From Verrucomicrobiota bacterium (GTDB lineage Bacteria; Verrucomicrobiota; Kiritimatiellia; JAAZAB01), in assembly GCA_018898455.1 (NCBI GenBank), contig JAHIJO010000041.1:1-54899 (forward strand): a DNA stretch of 54,899 nucleotides. Reading direction: 5' to 3'. A program made the translations under genes and the position numbers. The notes below the pieces were generated by a model. That model ran no database searches, had not been told where the DNA came from, and saw only the letters and a list, made by a program, of their open reading frames with translations. Position 1 is the stretch's first letter, and each line of letters starts with the position of its first letter. Shown here in pieces: positions 44,339 through 53,676 of the stretch.

Positions 44339-44437
44339 TATCGCGAGATAGCCCTCTTGAGTGAACAAGCGCTCGGTAAGGACTGGAACCGACCGGAGGA
44401 GGATGAGGCATGGTCTCACCTGCAGCAGGCTCGGTAG
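44339..44437 (+). pseudogene. antitoxin C-terminal fragment (PemI/DUF2281-like tail)
   Basis: The frame ends in LLSEQALGKDWNRPEEDEAW, the tail common to antitoxins that sit before PemK-type toxins (LAEASLAxDWxRPEEDxAW). The DNA-binding N-terminus is not recognisable; the open frame to 44147 is of unlike character. It overlaps the toxin start by 28 bp, as in such modules. Confidence 0.6.
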
Positions 44438-44547
44438 CCCTCGTCACGTTTCCATTCTCAGACCTTTCCGGCAGCAAACTGCGGCCGGCCATCGTCCTCG
44501 ACAGCGTGGTTGCTCTTCTGAAAGGCGGGGCAAGTCATCGGGATTAA
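44410..44547 (+). pseudogene. PemK/MazF-type toxin N-terminal fragment
   Basis: The 45-residue frame opens as GSVALVTFPFSDLSGSKLRP then AIVLDSV, the first beta-strands of PemK/MazF endoribonucleases. It diverges after that and stops; the remainder of the toxin (with the catalytic region) is absent. GGAGGATGAGGC precedes the ATG. It is a dead toxin. Confidence 0.7.
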
Positions 44548-44635
44548 TGCACCCTGGCGCACAAGTTCCGGATTTCCACCCGCACGATGGGAATGCCTAT
44601 GACGCCGACATTGTTGACTATCAAAAGGTGAAACC

Positions 44636-45523
44636 ATGGTACGCATACTTGAGCAGTTAAAACAGAACAAGATCCTGATCTCCGACGGGGCCTGGGGCAC
44701 CCTGCTCCAAGGCAAGGGCCTGAAGCCCGGGGAATGTCCCGAACTGTGGTGCGTAACCCACCGGGCCGAGGTACTTGATATCGCCCGCAGTTACATCGCC
44801 GCCGGCGCCGACATGGTGAAAACCAACAGTTTTGGCGGAAACCGGTTCAAGCTGGAATTCTATGGACTCGCGCCCCGGGCCGCCGAACTCAACACGGCCG
44901 CCGCCGCCATCTCCCGCGAAGCCGCCGGCCCCGACCGGCACGTGATCGCGTCCCTGGGGCCCACCGGAAAATTATTACTGATGGGCGACGTCACCGAACA
45001 GGAATTATCCGACGCCTTCGCAAAACAGGCGGTCGCCCTGGAACAAGGCGGCGCGGATGCCGCCCTGATTGAAAGCATGTCGGCCCTGGATGAAACCTGC
45101 CTGGCGATCCGGGCGGTCCGGCAGAACACCCGCCTGGAAGTCATCAGCACGCTGACCTTTGAGAAAAACACGCGGGGCGAGTACCGCACGATGATGGGCG
45201 TCTCCCCGGCGGACATGGCCAAGACTTGCCTGGCAGCCGGCGCCGACATCATCGGGGCCAACTGCGGACACGGCTTCCGTCAGATGATCGACGTTGTGAA
45301 AGAAATCCGAAAAACCGCCCCTCTGGCACCGATCCTGGTACACGCCAACGCGGGCCTGCCGGTGAACCGGAACGGCGTGGATGTATTTCCGGACACGCCG
45401 GCCATGATGGCCGAGTTTGTGCCGGCGCTGATCGAAGCCGGGGCAAACATAATCGGCGGCTGTTGCGGCACCACCCCGGCCCACATTGCCGCCATCGCTC
45501 GCGCTACGCGGTCAAATGCGTGA
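44636..45523 (+). CDS. homocysteine S-methyltransferase family protein
   Basis: A zinc-dependent methyltransferase of 295 residues, equivalent to the N-terminal domain of MetH or to BHMT. Zinc cysteines are in GANCGHG and GGCCGTTPAH, and the opening ISDGAWGTLLQGKGL with the GADMVKTNSFGGNRF block completes the family pattern. It lacks the folate, cobalamin and activation domains of full MetH. Possible methyl donors are S-methylmethionine, betaine or a methyl-corrinoid protein. AAGGTG precedes the ATG. It may work with the divergent UroD-like protein, by analogy with corrinoid methyltransferase systems. Confidence 0.88.
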   Translation: MVRILEQLKQNKILISDGAWGTLLQGKGLKPGECPELWCVTHRAEVLDIARSYIAAGADMVKTNSFGGNRFKLEFYGLAPRAAELNTAAAAISREAAGPDRHVIASLGPTGKLLLMGDVTEQELSDAFAKQAVALEQGGADAALIESMSALDETCLAIRAVRQNTRLEVISTLTFEKNTRGEYRTMMGVSPADMAKTCLAAGADIIGANCGHGFRQMIDVVKEIRKTAPLAPILVHANAGLPVNRNGVDVFPDTPAMMAEFVPALIEAGANIIGGCCGTTPAHIAAIARATRSNA

Positions 45524-45749
45524 TGAAGATTGCCACAACGGTCCCGAACTGGAAAAAGCTTATTTATCATTTATCGGCGGCACCACAAAATCAGGCTATA
45601 TTTCTGTTATGACGGCCGCACGAACGGATGTGAGGTCATTGATTGGGAGGCAATGATCGTTGGAAGGTGACAAGATTTTAGCGGGCAGGCGATCCGACCA
45701 GCCCGCGCCATCTATTCGCAGTATGCCCGGCTACTGCAACCCAAGCGGC

Positions 45750-46670
45750 CTAACGTTCGCGGCCATCCTTGACTTTATCGGGTATAAATATTTCGACCAG
45801 CGCTTTACCATCCCATTGCGGGTCAATTTTCAGTCCCAGCGCATGCACCGCCGTCGCGGCGGTGTCACAAGTACTCACCTCGGTCTGGATTTCGCCCGGC
45901 ATCACATGTTCCGGACTGTAAGCAATCCACGGAATCGTCATATCGCGCATATTCTTTGTCCCATGCCCACGCTGATGGCCTCCGTGATCGGCAGTGATAA
46001 TAAAAAGCGTGTTGCTCGCCAGCCCCGTCTGCCCCACGGCATTGCGTAGGATGCCAATCCCCTGATCGCAATTTTTAATGGACTCAAGGTACTGCGTCGA
46101 TCCCCACCCGAAGCCATGACCGGCGGCATCCGGATCCGGATAATGGACAAACATCAAGGCCGGCCGGTTCGTCATGAAATAGGCAGCGGCGGCCGTCGAA
46201 ATCGCCTCCGCCTTGCCTTTGACCCTTTCAAACTTATCCACCGTGCCCGGTTTGGCGATATGGCAAAGCTTTTCCTTGCCAATAAACATAGCCGTATCGC
46301 CGCCGGATTTCTTAACCAGTTCAAAGCAGGTGCTGGTCTTGACAAAACCGGCTTCCGGTTTCCAAGTGTTCCAATTAATCCCATGCTTGCCCGGCTGACA
46401 GCCAGTCAGCATGGAGGCATGGGAAATCAGGGTGACACTGGGGTTCACGGTTTGCGCCCACCAGCTAAAAGCCCCATGGGCCGCCATGGACTGGATGTTG
46501 GAGGACTGCGCGGAAAGCACATAGTCGGGCCGGGCACCATCCATACTGACAATCACCACATGCTCAATCGGTCCGCAAAAACCAGCCGCACACACCCACA
46601 AGAACATCCACCCTATACAGCAACCGACAAACCGAAATTTCACTCTCGCGAAAAAATCGTCAGTCGCCAT
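45750..46670 (-). CDS. secreted alkaline-phosphatase-superfamily phosphodiesterase
   Basis: A 306-residue nucleotide-pyrophosphatase/phosphodiesterase-like enzyme. It has VVIVSMDGARPDY with the metal Asp, the nucleophile Thr in NPSVTLISHASMLTG, YPDPDAAGHGFGWG with the Asp and His ligands, and TADHGGHQRGHG. A signal peptide (FVGCCIGWMFLWVCAAGFCG) follows ATG 46670, which I choose over 46808 because homology and signal begin there; the longer frame runs through an inverted-repeat element. It likely cleaves phosphodiesters or sulfates outside the cytoplasm. It ends 226 bp from the methyltransferase. Confidence 0.85.
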   Translation of the reverse strand: MATDDFFARVKFRFVGCCIGWMFLWVCAAGFCGPIEHVVIVSMDGARPDYVLSAQSSNIQSMAAHGAFSWWAQTVNPSVTLISHASMLTGCQPGKHGINWNTWKPEAGFVKTSTCFELVKKSGGDTAMFIGKEKLCHIAKPGTVDKFERVKGKAEAISTAAAAYFMTNRPALMFVHYPDPDAAGHGFGWGSTQYLESIKNCDQGIGILRNAVGQTGLASNTLFIITADHGGHQRGHGTKNMRDMTIPWIAYSPEHVMPGEIQTEVSTCDTAATAVHALGLKIDPQWDGKALVEIFIPDKVKDGRER

Positions 46671-46745
46671 ACCATGCTGCCGTCTCGACTGCACATAGAC
46701 CTCCCTGGACCAACATTCGCGTAACCCCGTGAACAACTTGCTATT

Positions 46746-46885
46746 TGAGTTAATTGTAAAAGTCGAGAAGACGCCCCGGCAGAGCGGGGCGGCTACAGCA
46801 TAAGTCATTGGGGCTCAACGTTAATGCGTTGTAGTCCCGGTACTACGCGGGGTTGCCGGGTCATTCGACTTTTACAATTGACTCA
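46746..46885. repeat. 140-bp inverted-repeat (MITE-like) element
   Basis: 21-base arms at 46746-46766 and 46865-46885 are reverse complements with one mismatch (20 of 21). The arm core is TTGTAAAAGTCGA. The 98-bp inside contains a CCCCG/CGGGG hairpin at 46774-46790 and no gene. It separates the phosphodiesterase start from the end of nifJ. Arms differ from those at 7727-7879, so the two elements are different families of the same kind. Confidence 0.65.
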
Positions 46886-46913
46886 TCTATAACGGTTCCG
46901 GATATTTAAGACA

Positions 46914-49900
46914 TTATGCCTTGGTTTCCGGAGCTGGCACCGGTGCGGCCGGGGGCAATTCGCCCGTGCAGGGGGGCAGGCCGGCCAGCTTCTGATAAAG
47001 ATCCATCCGAGCTGCCACCAGCTTATCGGCTTCCTGCATGAGCCGCTGGGCGATTTCCGGATTGGTCTGCTTCAGCACGCGGAACCGGTTTTCCTTCATC
47101 ACCGCTTCGCTGTATTTCATCACCGGCGGCTTGCTGTCAAGCGTCAGCGGATTCTTGCCCTGCTTGGTCAGCTCCGGATTGTACCGGAAGAGCGGGAAGT
47201 GTCCCGACTGCACCGCGTCCTTTTCCGCCAGGAGCCCGCGGGTCATGTCGATCCCGTGGGCGATGCAGTGACTGTAGGCAACGATGATGGACGGCCCCTT
47301 GTAGGCATCGGCCTCGATAAACGCCCGCACGGTCTGGCTCGGGTTCGCGCCCAGGGCCACCGTGGCGACGTAGATGTTGCCGTAGGTCATGCAAATCATG
47401 CCGAGGTCCTTCTTCATCAGGGGCTTGCCGGCCGCGGCAAACCGGGCCACGGCGCCCATCGGGGTCGCCTTGGAGGCCTGTCCGCCGGTATTAGAATACA
47501 CCTCGGTATCGAGCACGAGCACGTTGATGTTCCGGCCCGAGGCCAGCACATGGTCGAGTCCGCCGTAACCGATATCATAGGCCCAGCCGTCGCCGCCGAC
47601 CGCCCAGACCGATTTCTTCACCAGGTAATCGGCCACGGAGATCAATTGCTTCGCCAGGTCCGACCCGCACTTGGCCAGCTGTTCCTTGAGCTTCGCCACG
47701 CGGGCACGCTGTTCCTCGATGCCCACCGGAGTTGACTGGTCGGCGTTGCGGATTTCCTCCATGAGCGGCTTCAGCGACGCGCAGTTGGAACAGGCGCATC
47801 CCTGGGCGATCAGGTCAAGCGCGTAATGTTCGAACTTGTCCACCGCCAGGCGCATGCCATACCCGAACTCCGCGTTGTCCTCGAACAGCGAGTTGGACCA
47901 GGCCGGACCCCGCCCATCCTCGCGGGTGGTATAGGGCGTGGTCGGCAGGTTGCCGCCGTAAATCGAGGAACAGCCCGTCGCATTGGCGATGAGCGCGCGA
48001 TCGCCGAAGAGCTGGGTCATCAATTTAACATAGGGCGTCTCGCCGCACCCGGCGCAGGCGCCGGAGAATTCGAACATGGCGCGCACAAACTGGCTTCCCT
48101 TGATCGTACCCCGGTTGTAGAGCTTGGGATCCATGTCCGGGATGGCCATAAAAAACTCGAAGTTCTCGGCTTCCGGTTTGCGCAGGGGGAGTTGGAGCGT
48201 CATGTCGATCGCCCGATGGCCGGTCTCCTGCCTGGTGTTCGGGTCCTTCTCGCGGGCCGGGCAGTTCTGGACGCAGACGCCGCATCCGGTACAGTCTTCC
48301 GGCGCCACCTGGACGGTGTACTTCATGCCGGTGTATTCCTTGCCCTTAGCCTCAGCCGATTTGAACGTCTTCGGCGCGCCGACCAGGCGGTCGGCGCCAT
48401 AGACCTTCACGCGGATCGCCGCGTGGGGACAGACCAGCGAACACTGGCCGCACTGAATACACAGGTTGGCATCCCAGACGGGAATATCAATGGCGATGTT
48501 CCGCTTCTCGAATTTGGTCGTGCCGGTCGGCCAGGTACCGTCGGCCGGCATGGCGCTGACGGGCAGGTCATTCCCCCTCTGGCTCATGATGGTCGCAGTA
48601 ACGTTCCGGACGAAATCCGGCGCATCCTTGGCAACAACCGGCGGCATCTTGATCTTGCCGGCGGGCTTGAGAGGCACGGCCACCTCATGCAGGTTGGCCA
48701 CCGCCGAATCCACGGCCTTGAAGTTCATGGCCACGACTTCCTCGCCCTTGCGACCATAGGTTTTGCGGATCGCCTTCTTCAGCGCCTCGATGGCTTTCTC
48801 CGGCGGGAGCACACCGGATATCTGGAAAAAACAGGTCTGCATGATCGTGTTGATCCGGGAGCCCAGGTTGAGTTCCTTGGCCAGCTTGACGGCGTCGATC
48901 ACGTAGAACTTGATTTTCTTTTTGACAATCTGCCGCTCGACCTCGTCCGGCATGTGCGTCCAGACTTCCTCAGCGCTGTAGGGGCTGTTCAGCAGGAACA
49001 CGGCGCCTTCGCGGGCGTCCTTAAGCATGTCGTATTTCTCCAGGAAGGAGAATTGGTGGCAGGCCACGAAATCGGCCCGGGTACAGAGGTACGGGCTCTG
49101 AATGGGGGTCGGCCCGAAGCGCAGATGAGAAATCGTGATCGCACCTGCCTTCTTGGAGTCGTATTCAAAATAGCCCTGGGCATAATTCTCAGTTTCATCG
49201 CCGATGATCTTGATGGAGTTTTTGTTGGCGCCCACGGTGCCGTCGGCGCCCAGGCCGTAGAACTTGCATTCGATGCGGCCTGCATGCTGGAGCTGGAAGC
49301 GGGAATCCACTTTCAAGCTGGTTTTGGAAACGTCATCGTTGATGCCCACGGTGAAGTGGTTGATGCCGTTCTTCCCCAGATTGTCAAACACGGCTTTGAC
49401 CATGGACGGGGTAAATTCCTTGGAACCCAGGCCGTAGCGGCCGCCGCGGATGCGCGGATATTTCCGGCCGGTCATCCACTTTTCGCTCATGGCCTCACCG
49501 ATGGCGGTGCGCACGTCCAGATACAGCGGCTCACCAATGGAGCCCGGTTCCTTCGTGCGGTCCAGAGTGGCAATGGCCTTGACCGTCGGCGGCAGCGCCG
49601 CGATGAACGCCTTGATGTCGAACGGACGGAACAGGCGGACCTTCAGCACCCCGACTTTCTTGCCTTTCGCGACGAGATCATTGACGGTCTCATGGACGGT
49701 TTCAGCACCCGAGCCCATAATGATAATTACCTTCTCGGCGTCCGGTGCGCCCGCATAGTCAAACAGCTTGTACTGGCGGCCAGTCAGCTTGGCAAACTTG
49801 TCCATCTGTTTCTGGACTATTTTCGGCGTTACCAGATAGTAGGGATTGACGGTTTCCCGGCCCTGGAAATAGACATCGGGGTTCTGGGAAGTACCGCGGA

Positions 49901-50540
49901 GCGCGGGCCGATCCGGTGAAAGGCCGCGGCGGCGATGCGCCAGCACCAAGTCGTCGCTGATCATCTGCCGGATGATATCCTCGCCGATTTCCTCGATTTT
50001 CTGGACTTCATGCGAGGTGCGGAATCCGTCGAAGAAATGCACGAAGGGCACACGCGTCTCCAGCGTGGCAGCGTGGGCGATCAACGCCAGGTCCATGACT
50101 TCCTGAATGCTGTTCGAGGCCAGAAGGGCAAAGCCCGTGGCGCGTACGTCCATGACGTCCGAATGATCGCCGAAGATAGAGAGCGCCTGGCAGGCCAGCG
50201 AACGGGCCGAGACATGAAACACCGTGCTGGCGAGCTCGCCGGCAATTTTATGCATGTTCGGGATCATCAGGAGCAGACCCTGGGACGCCGTGAATGTGGT
50301 CGCGAGAGCGCCGGCGGTCAACGCGCCGTGCACGGCGCCGCTGGCTCCGCCTTCCGACTGCAGTTCCACTACCTCGGGGACCGTGCCCCAGATATTCTTT
50401 TTGCCGGCCGCGCTCATTTCATCGGCCAGCTCGCCCATATTAGAGGAGGGCGTAATGGGATAAATGGCGCAGATTTCGCTGACAGCATGGGCAATTGTCG
50501 CCGCCGCGGTATTTCCATCATACATTTCCTTATTGGCCAT
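46914..50540 (-). CDS. nifJ: pyruvate:ferredoxin (flavodoxin) oxidoreductase
   Basis: A full-length 1208-residue single-chain PFOR that oxidises pyruvate with CoA to acetyl-CoA and CO2, reducing ferredoxin or flavodoxin. Domains in order: thiamine-pyrimidine (IYPITPSSNMGELADEM), transketolase C-like domain, EKR linker, two [4Fe-4S] clusters (CIQCGQCSLVCPH and CTGCGVCVQNCPA), and the TPP-binding domain with GDGWAYDIGYGGLDHVL and the proximal cluster cysteines in GCACSNCA. AAGGAG precedes the ATG. It implies fermentation or another anaerobic lifestyle, and would receive pyruvate from sugar breakdown and acetyl groups parallel to Kbl. Confidence 0.95.
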   Translation of the reverse strand: MANKEMYDGNTAAATIAHAVSEICAIYPITPSSNMGELADEMSAAGKKNIWGTVPEVVELQSEGGASGAVHGALTAGALATTFTASQGLLLMIPNMHKIAGELASTVFHVSARSLACQALSIFGDHSDVMDVRATGFALLASNSIQEVMDLALIAHAATLETRVPFVHFFDGFRTSHEVQKIEEIGEDIIRQMISDDLVLAHRRRGLSPDRPALRGTSQNPDVYFQGRETVNPYYLVTPKIVQKQMDKFAKLTGRQYKLFDYAGAPDAEKVIIIMGSGAETVHETVNDLVAKGKKVGVLKVRLFRPFDIKAFIAALPPTVKAIATLDRTKEPGSIGEPLYLDVRTAIGEAMSEKWMTGRKYPRIRGGRYGLGSKEFTPSMVKAVFDNLGKNGINHFTVGINDDVSKTSLKVDSRFQLQHAGRIECKFYGLGADGTVGANKNSIKIIGDETENYAQGYFEYDSKKAGAITISHLRFGPTPIQSPYLCTRADFVACHQFSFLEKYDMLKDAREGAVFLLNSPYSAEEVWTHMPDEVERQIVKKKIKFYVIDAVKLAKELNLGSRINTIMQTCFFQISGVLPPEKAIEALKKAIRKTYGRKGEEVVAMNFKAVDSAVANLHEVAVPLKPAGKIKMPPVVAKDAPDFVRNVTATIMSQRGNDLPVSAMPADGTWPTGTTKFEKRNIAIDIPVWDANLCIQCGQCSLVCPHAAIRVKVYGADRLVGAPKTFKSAEAKGKEYTGMKYTVQVAPEDCTGCGVCVQNCPAREKDPNTRQETGHRAIDMTLQLPLRKPEAENFEFFMAIPDMDPKLYNRGTIKGSQFVRAMFEFSGACAGCGETPYVKLMTQLFGDRALIANATGCSSIYGGNLPTTPYTTREDGRGPAWSNSLFEDNAEFGYGMRLAVDKFEHYALDLIAQGCACSNCASLKPLMEEIRNADQSTPVGIEEQRARVAKLKEQLAKCGSDLAKQLISVADYLVKKSVWAVGGDGWAYDIGYGGLDHVLASGRNINVLVLDTEVYSNTGGQASKATPMGAVARFAAAGKPLMKKDLGMICMTYGNIYVATVALGANPSQTVRAFIEADAYKGPSIIVAYSHCIAHGIDMTRGLLAEKDAVQSGHFPLFRYNPELTKQGKNPLTLDSKPPVMKYSEAVMKENRFRVLKQTNPEIAQRLMQEADKLVAARMDLYQKLAGLPPCTGELPPAAPVPAPETKA

Positions 50541-50721
50541 GGCAGAACATCTCCTTTTTAATTTGACGGTTCCACATTATGCAATACCCGGGGATGCCCG
50601 GAAGGATCGTTGCGCGTCCGAATGCAGACTGGCGAATGATCGCGATGCAAAAACATGGCACTCTATCTATGCGGAAGGGTAAATTCAAGAAGATTTCACG
50701 GTTTCTCGTAATGCCTGAGCC

Positions 50722-51162
50722 TTGCACAACCTTGCCGTGCCGGCCCATCAGCGGAAACGTTTTGATGAAACTGCGGACCTGTGGTTGTCGGCCCTTGACC
50801 TCCAGCCGGCCTTGCTGGAACTGGCCATCGAGACCATCCAAGCCCTGCTCGACGCCCAACGGAACAACACCATCGCCCCCTTGATTGCCCGGTTGCCGGC
50901 AAACACGAGAAGCCACGGGCGGATACGATTGCTGGAAGTCCGGGCAGCGCTGGCCGCCAACGATCTTGATACGGCCAACATGATTCTGCGCGAGCTGGAA
51001 GTGCCCGATCTTCGTGAAGGCGAAGGTTCTCTGTCCGAAATCTGGTACGACCTCCAAACACGGCACATCGCGCAACGCGACCATGTACCCACTGACGAAT
51101 CCCTGCGGGCCCGGGTCCGGGCCGAATGCCCGCCGCCCAACCGGCTTAACCTGGTATCTTAG
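50722..51162 (+). pseudogene. C-terminal fragment of a DUF5107/TPR protein
   Basis: The frame contains a TPR-like helical stretch (LALQPALLELAIETIQALLD) and ends in EGSLSEIWYDLQTRHIAQRD then SLRARVRAECPPP, which matches the C-terminus of long DUF5107 tetratricopeptide proteins common in PVC and Actinobacteria. Those proteins are about 1000 residues, so nearly all of this gene is missing. The first codon is TTG and lies inside the TPR region. It is a remnant with no start signal. Confidence 0.55.
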
Positions 51163-51169
51163 CCGGCGA

Positions 51170-52267
51170 TCAAATGACCTCCAGATAATCCCGATCCGGA
51201 AGCTCCGGGAACGGGCGATGGGGTTCGGTCTGGTACCAGTATGCCACCGAGGCGATATCGTCCTGCAGAGGCAGATAGCGGCCCTCACTGCGCCAGCCGA
51301 TGGCCTGCATCGTGACCTTGATATCCCCGGCAAAACGGATCGGGTCCATGATATGAAACCGGTACAATCCATGCCGGTTGCCCGGTCTGCCGTCACAACT
51401 GCCCAGGGGATATCCCAGAAACGGCGCGGAAAAATTCTGGCCGAAACACCAGGCGCCGCCGAAATAATCCTCCGTACCGGTTCCGCAAATCGTCGGGAAC
51501 TCTTTGTCGCCATCAATGAACATCTTGATTTCACCCTCTCCCCACCAGCCCGATGAATTCTGCTGCCAGGCCATATACGTACCTGCGTATTGTCCTCGGC
51601 CCTGAACGTCATCCAGGATCACGTAATCCTCCTGGTACGGCAGCGGATTGGTCCGGCGAAACCGGGCATGAAAATAAGCGTCCTGGGAATCCACATCCCC
51701 CAGAGCATAGGTAATGGAATAAAAGAATCCGCCCTGGTCTTCCGGAGCGCGGTTTTCCACCGTGATCCGCGCCTGCTTCCGGAACGGCATGGGAAAGTAA
51801 CAGTTGAGGGCGCCGGCAGGATTAACGTTGATGGGCAGGGCCAGGATATTGGTCCGGGTCTTCCAGCCGTTGCAGAACAGATCGCCGATGGGACTTTCCA
51901 CACTGGGCTCCGTTTCACCATCCCAATACATGCGGAGAATTAAATCACGAAAACGCTTGGCGTCGACCGTGATCCAGATATGCTGAATCACGCCGGGACC
52001 TGCCACATCCATCAGGGTCGTCGTGGATCCCCTGGGCAAAGTAATGCAGGGCCGGACCTTCCAGGTCGGTCCTAAATCGCGGGCGCATGGATTGGGCCCC
52101 GCCCATTGCTGGCCGATTTTGACGACGTCCGGCTGGGGGGTGGCGCTGACTTCCGCCATACCGCCGCGTCCCTTTTCCCCGTACACATTTTCCGCGGTGA
52201 TGGAACGGCTGACGGATTTGGACATTCTGCTGATGGATCCCAGACTGCAGAACCCGGATTCGGTTGA
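51170..52267 (-). CDS. DUF2961 protein (glycoside hydrolase family 172)
   Basis: A 365-residue double beta-sandwich protein of the DUF2961 family, known to include difructose-dianhydride and arabinofuranose hydrolases (GH172). Typical parts are VAGPGVIQHIWITV, LILRMYWDGETEPSVESPIGDLF, the STTT block ahead of it, and GTGTEDYFGGAWCFG with the conserved Glu-Asp. Candidate catalytic acids are Glu in YWDGE and Glu in GTEDY. No signal peptide is visible. GGGAGGAAG precedes ATG 52267. Substrate is unknown in this lineage; PVC genomes carry many copies. Confidence 0.88.
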   Translation of the reverse strand, partial: STESGFCSLGSISRMSKSVSRSITAENVYGEKGRGGMAEVSATPQPDVVKIGQQWAGPNPCARDLGPTWKVRPCITLPRGSTTTLMDVAGPGVIQHIWITVDAKRFRDLILRMYWDGETEPSVESPIGDLFCNGWKTRTNILALPINVNPAGALNCYFPMPFRKQARITVENRAPEDQGGFFYSITYALGDVDSQDAYFHARFRRTNPLPYQEDYVILDDVQGRGQYAGTYMAWQQNSSGWWGEGEIKMFIDGDKEFPTICGTGTEDYFGGAWCFGQNFSAPFLGYPLGSCDGRPGNRHGLYRFHIMDPIRFAGDIKVTMQAIGWRSEGRYLPLQDDIASVAYWYQTEPHRPFPELPDRDYLEVI

Positions 52268-52896
52268 CATGGCTTCCCTCCTTCTGATACGACTTATCAA
52301 TTCAATGAAATATTACCTGCGAAATACGCCAAATAATGCGAAAAGTTTTTAAAACTGGTTTTATTTATAGACCAACCATGGGAAAGCGGCAATGGACGCC
52401 ATTATGATTCTTTTGCACTATTTTATGGCCAGAGAAGGCTGGCACCTTACCAATTCCGGCCTGAAAGGAGGCCATGAACAATGCCATAACTCCAGCCGGC
52501 TACAGTTCTTGAGAAGCAACATCCGGCGGCGCGGCGGCGCCCTCAGCAGACAAGAAAATTTCGAGGTAGGGGCGTAGGTTTATCCCGCAACAGCGGGATT
52601 GCTACGCCGGTCCGGGTTTTTGGGTTCGAGCAAGCTCGACCCCTACATAATGAAAAACAACGTTTTACGGCAAAAAGAAACAAGCAAGTTCCTTGGAAGG
52701 ATATGGCGAAGATGATCCGCTATTTTTTCGAGATTCGTACCGCACGCGGCACACGGCGCCATTTCGACTTCACTCAAGGCACCAAGCCTGTTGAAGAACC
52801 CTGCCGCTGGAGGCAGATCCGCCACTGATAGAGCCGACCACGCACAGCCGATATAGCCTCCTGTATCTTGGGTTAAGAATCAATCAAAACAAATCA
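52268..52896. other. 630-bp intergenic region
   Basis: No gene is convincing. The GH172 promoter should lie in the left part on the minus strand; the AT-rich stretch 52285-52380 is the likely place. AAGGAGG at 52464-52470 precedes a 12-codon frame (MNNAITPAGYSS), too short to call. The right part has a set of hairpins (listed separately) and unremarkable sequence up to the DUF1566 gene. Confidence 0.4.
52571..52642. repeat. nested and tandem hairpins
   Basis: GGCGTAG (52571-52577) pairs with CTACGCC (52602-52608), enclosing ATCCCGC-AACA-GCGGGAT (52582-52599). A third stem, GGGT-T-CGAGC with GCTCGACCC, spans 52622-52642 around an AA loop. The TTTATCCC inside is the reverse complement of the GGGATAAA hairpins at 8901 and 27479. 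Confidence 0.5.
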
Positions 52897-53676
52897 TCAT
52901 CGTCCGCCACGGACAGGCCACACATAAAACGCGGGGGCCCCTATCTTATCATCGTTGGATATGTCCCCCCTGCCAATAGACACGTAAAGTGCATGATCCG
53001 TATTGCCCTTGTACGTAGTGCTCGTCCAGTAGTAGCCATTAACGACGCCTGTGAATGGATTATCTGCCGTCCACTGACCGGCGCCGGCCGTGTTGCAAAT
53101 GGCCGGATTAAAATACTGAAAAGCAATCAGGCTCAGCAGTTCGCGTATATTCGGCAACCGCCAGTCATTGGTGCCGCCATAATCCAGATTGTTGCAGCTG
53201 GTCACAGCGTTTGTCCAGGTCGTCGCCCCAAACTGGTTGGCATTCCGTGCCCATATCAAACCAGTCAGGTTATCCAGAACGCAGTTGGTGTCGGCCTGGA
53301 CGGTGAACCTTGGATTCGGCCATGCCACGCCAATCTCCAGCGCCCCATCGTCGTCTGTCCGATACGAAGTCGTCTGTCCTGACTTCGGCGCGGGCGCGCG
53401 GTTGGTCACCAGGGTCATGATGTTGTCCAGCGTGTGCATGGTCCCGATAGTCGGCCCGCCGCCTGGCTCCACGAACGCTCCGGCCCGTTTGGTCACATTC
53501 GTTGCGCGCGTGTCCAATACGTTGTAGATATCATTCAGCGTCCACATTGCGCTATTTGAGCTCGTCGGCGCCGCCGGGGCATCCAGGCTCCCGCCAAGCA
53601 CGGACAACACCATCAATCCCAGGCAAATCATCGCCGCTACAAAAACGAATCCATTTCTGCATGCCATTCTGTTCAT
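52897..53676 (-). CDS. secreted DUF1566 (Lcl C-terminal domain) protein
   Basis: A 259-residue exported protein. After a signal peptide (GFVFVAAMICLGLMVLSVLGG) and a short linker with an NDIYNVLDT-type motif comes the DUF1566 domain: LTGLIWARNANQFGATTWTNA, then NDWRLPNIRELLSLI, GYYWTSTTY and YVWPVRGG. The domain is a C-type-lectin-like fold found in surface and adhesion proteins. AGGAG precedes the ATG. It follows the partial gene at the window edge by about 100 bp on the same strand. Confidence 0.85.
   Translation of the reverse strand: MNRMACRNGFVFVAAMICLGLMVLSVLGGSLDAPAAPTSSNSAMWTLNDIYNVLDTRATNVTKRAGAFVEPGGGPTIGTMHTLDNIMTLVTNRAPAPKSGQTTSYRTDDDGALEIGVAWPNPRFTVQADTNCVLDNLTGLIWARNANQFGATTWTNAVTSCNNLDYGGTNDWRLPNIRELLSLIAFQYFNPAICNTAGAGQWTADNPFTGVVNGYYWTSTTYKGNTDHALYVSIGRGDISNDDKIGAPAFYVWPVRGGR

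Noticed and set aside
45523-45612. A 29-codon frame after the methyltransferase
   Set aside because: No ribosome site and no similarity; it is open by chance in the intergenic gap.
47826-49919. A 697-codon open frame on the plus strand
   Set aside because: It lies fully antisense to nifJ, which has all its motifs. The frame is open only because of GC-rich codon bias.
52622-52642. GGGTTCGAGC-like sequence resembling a tRNA T-arm
   Set aside because: No acceptor, D or anticodon arms can be folded around it; it is a simple 9-bp hairpin.
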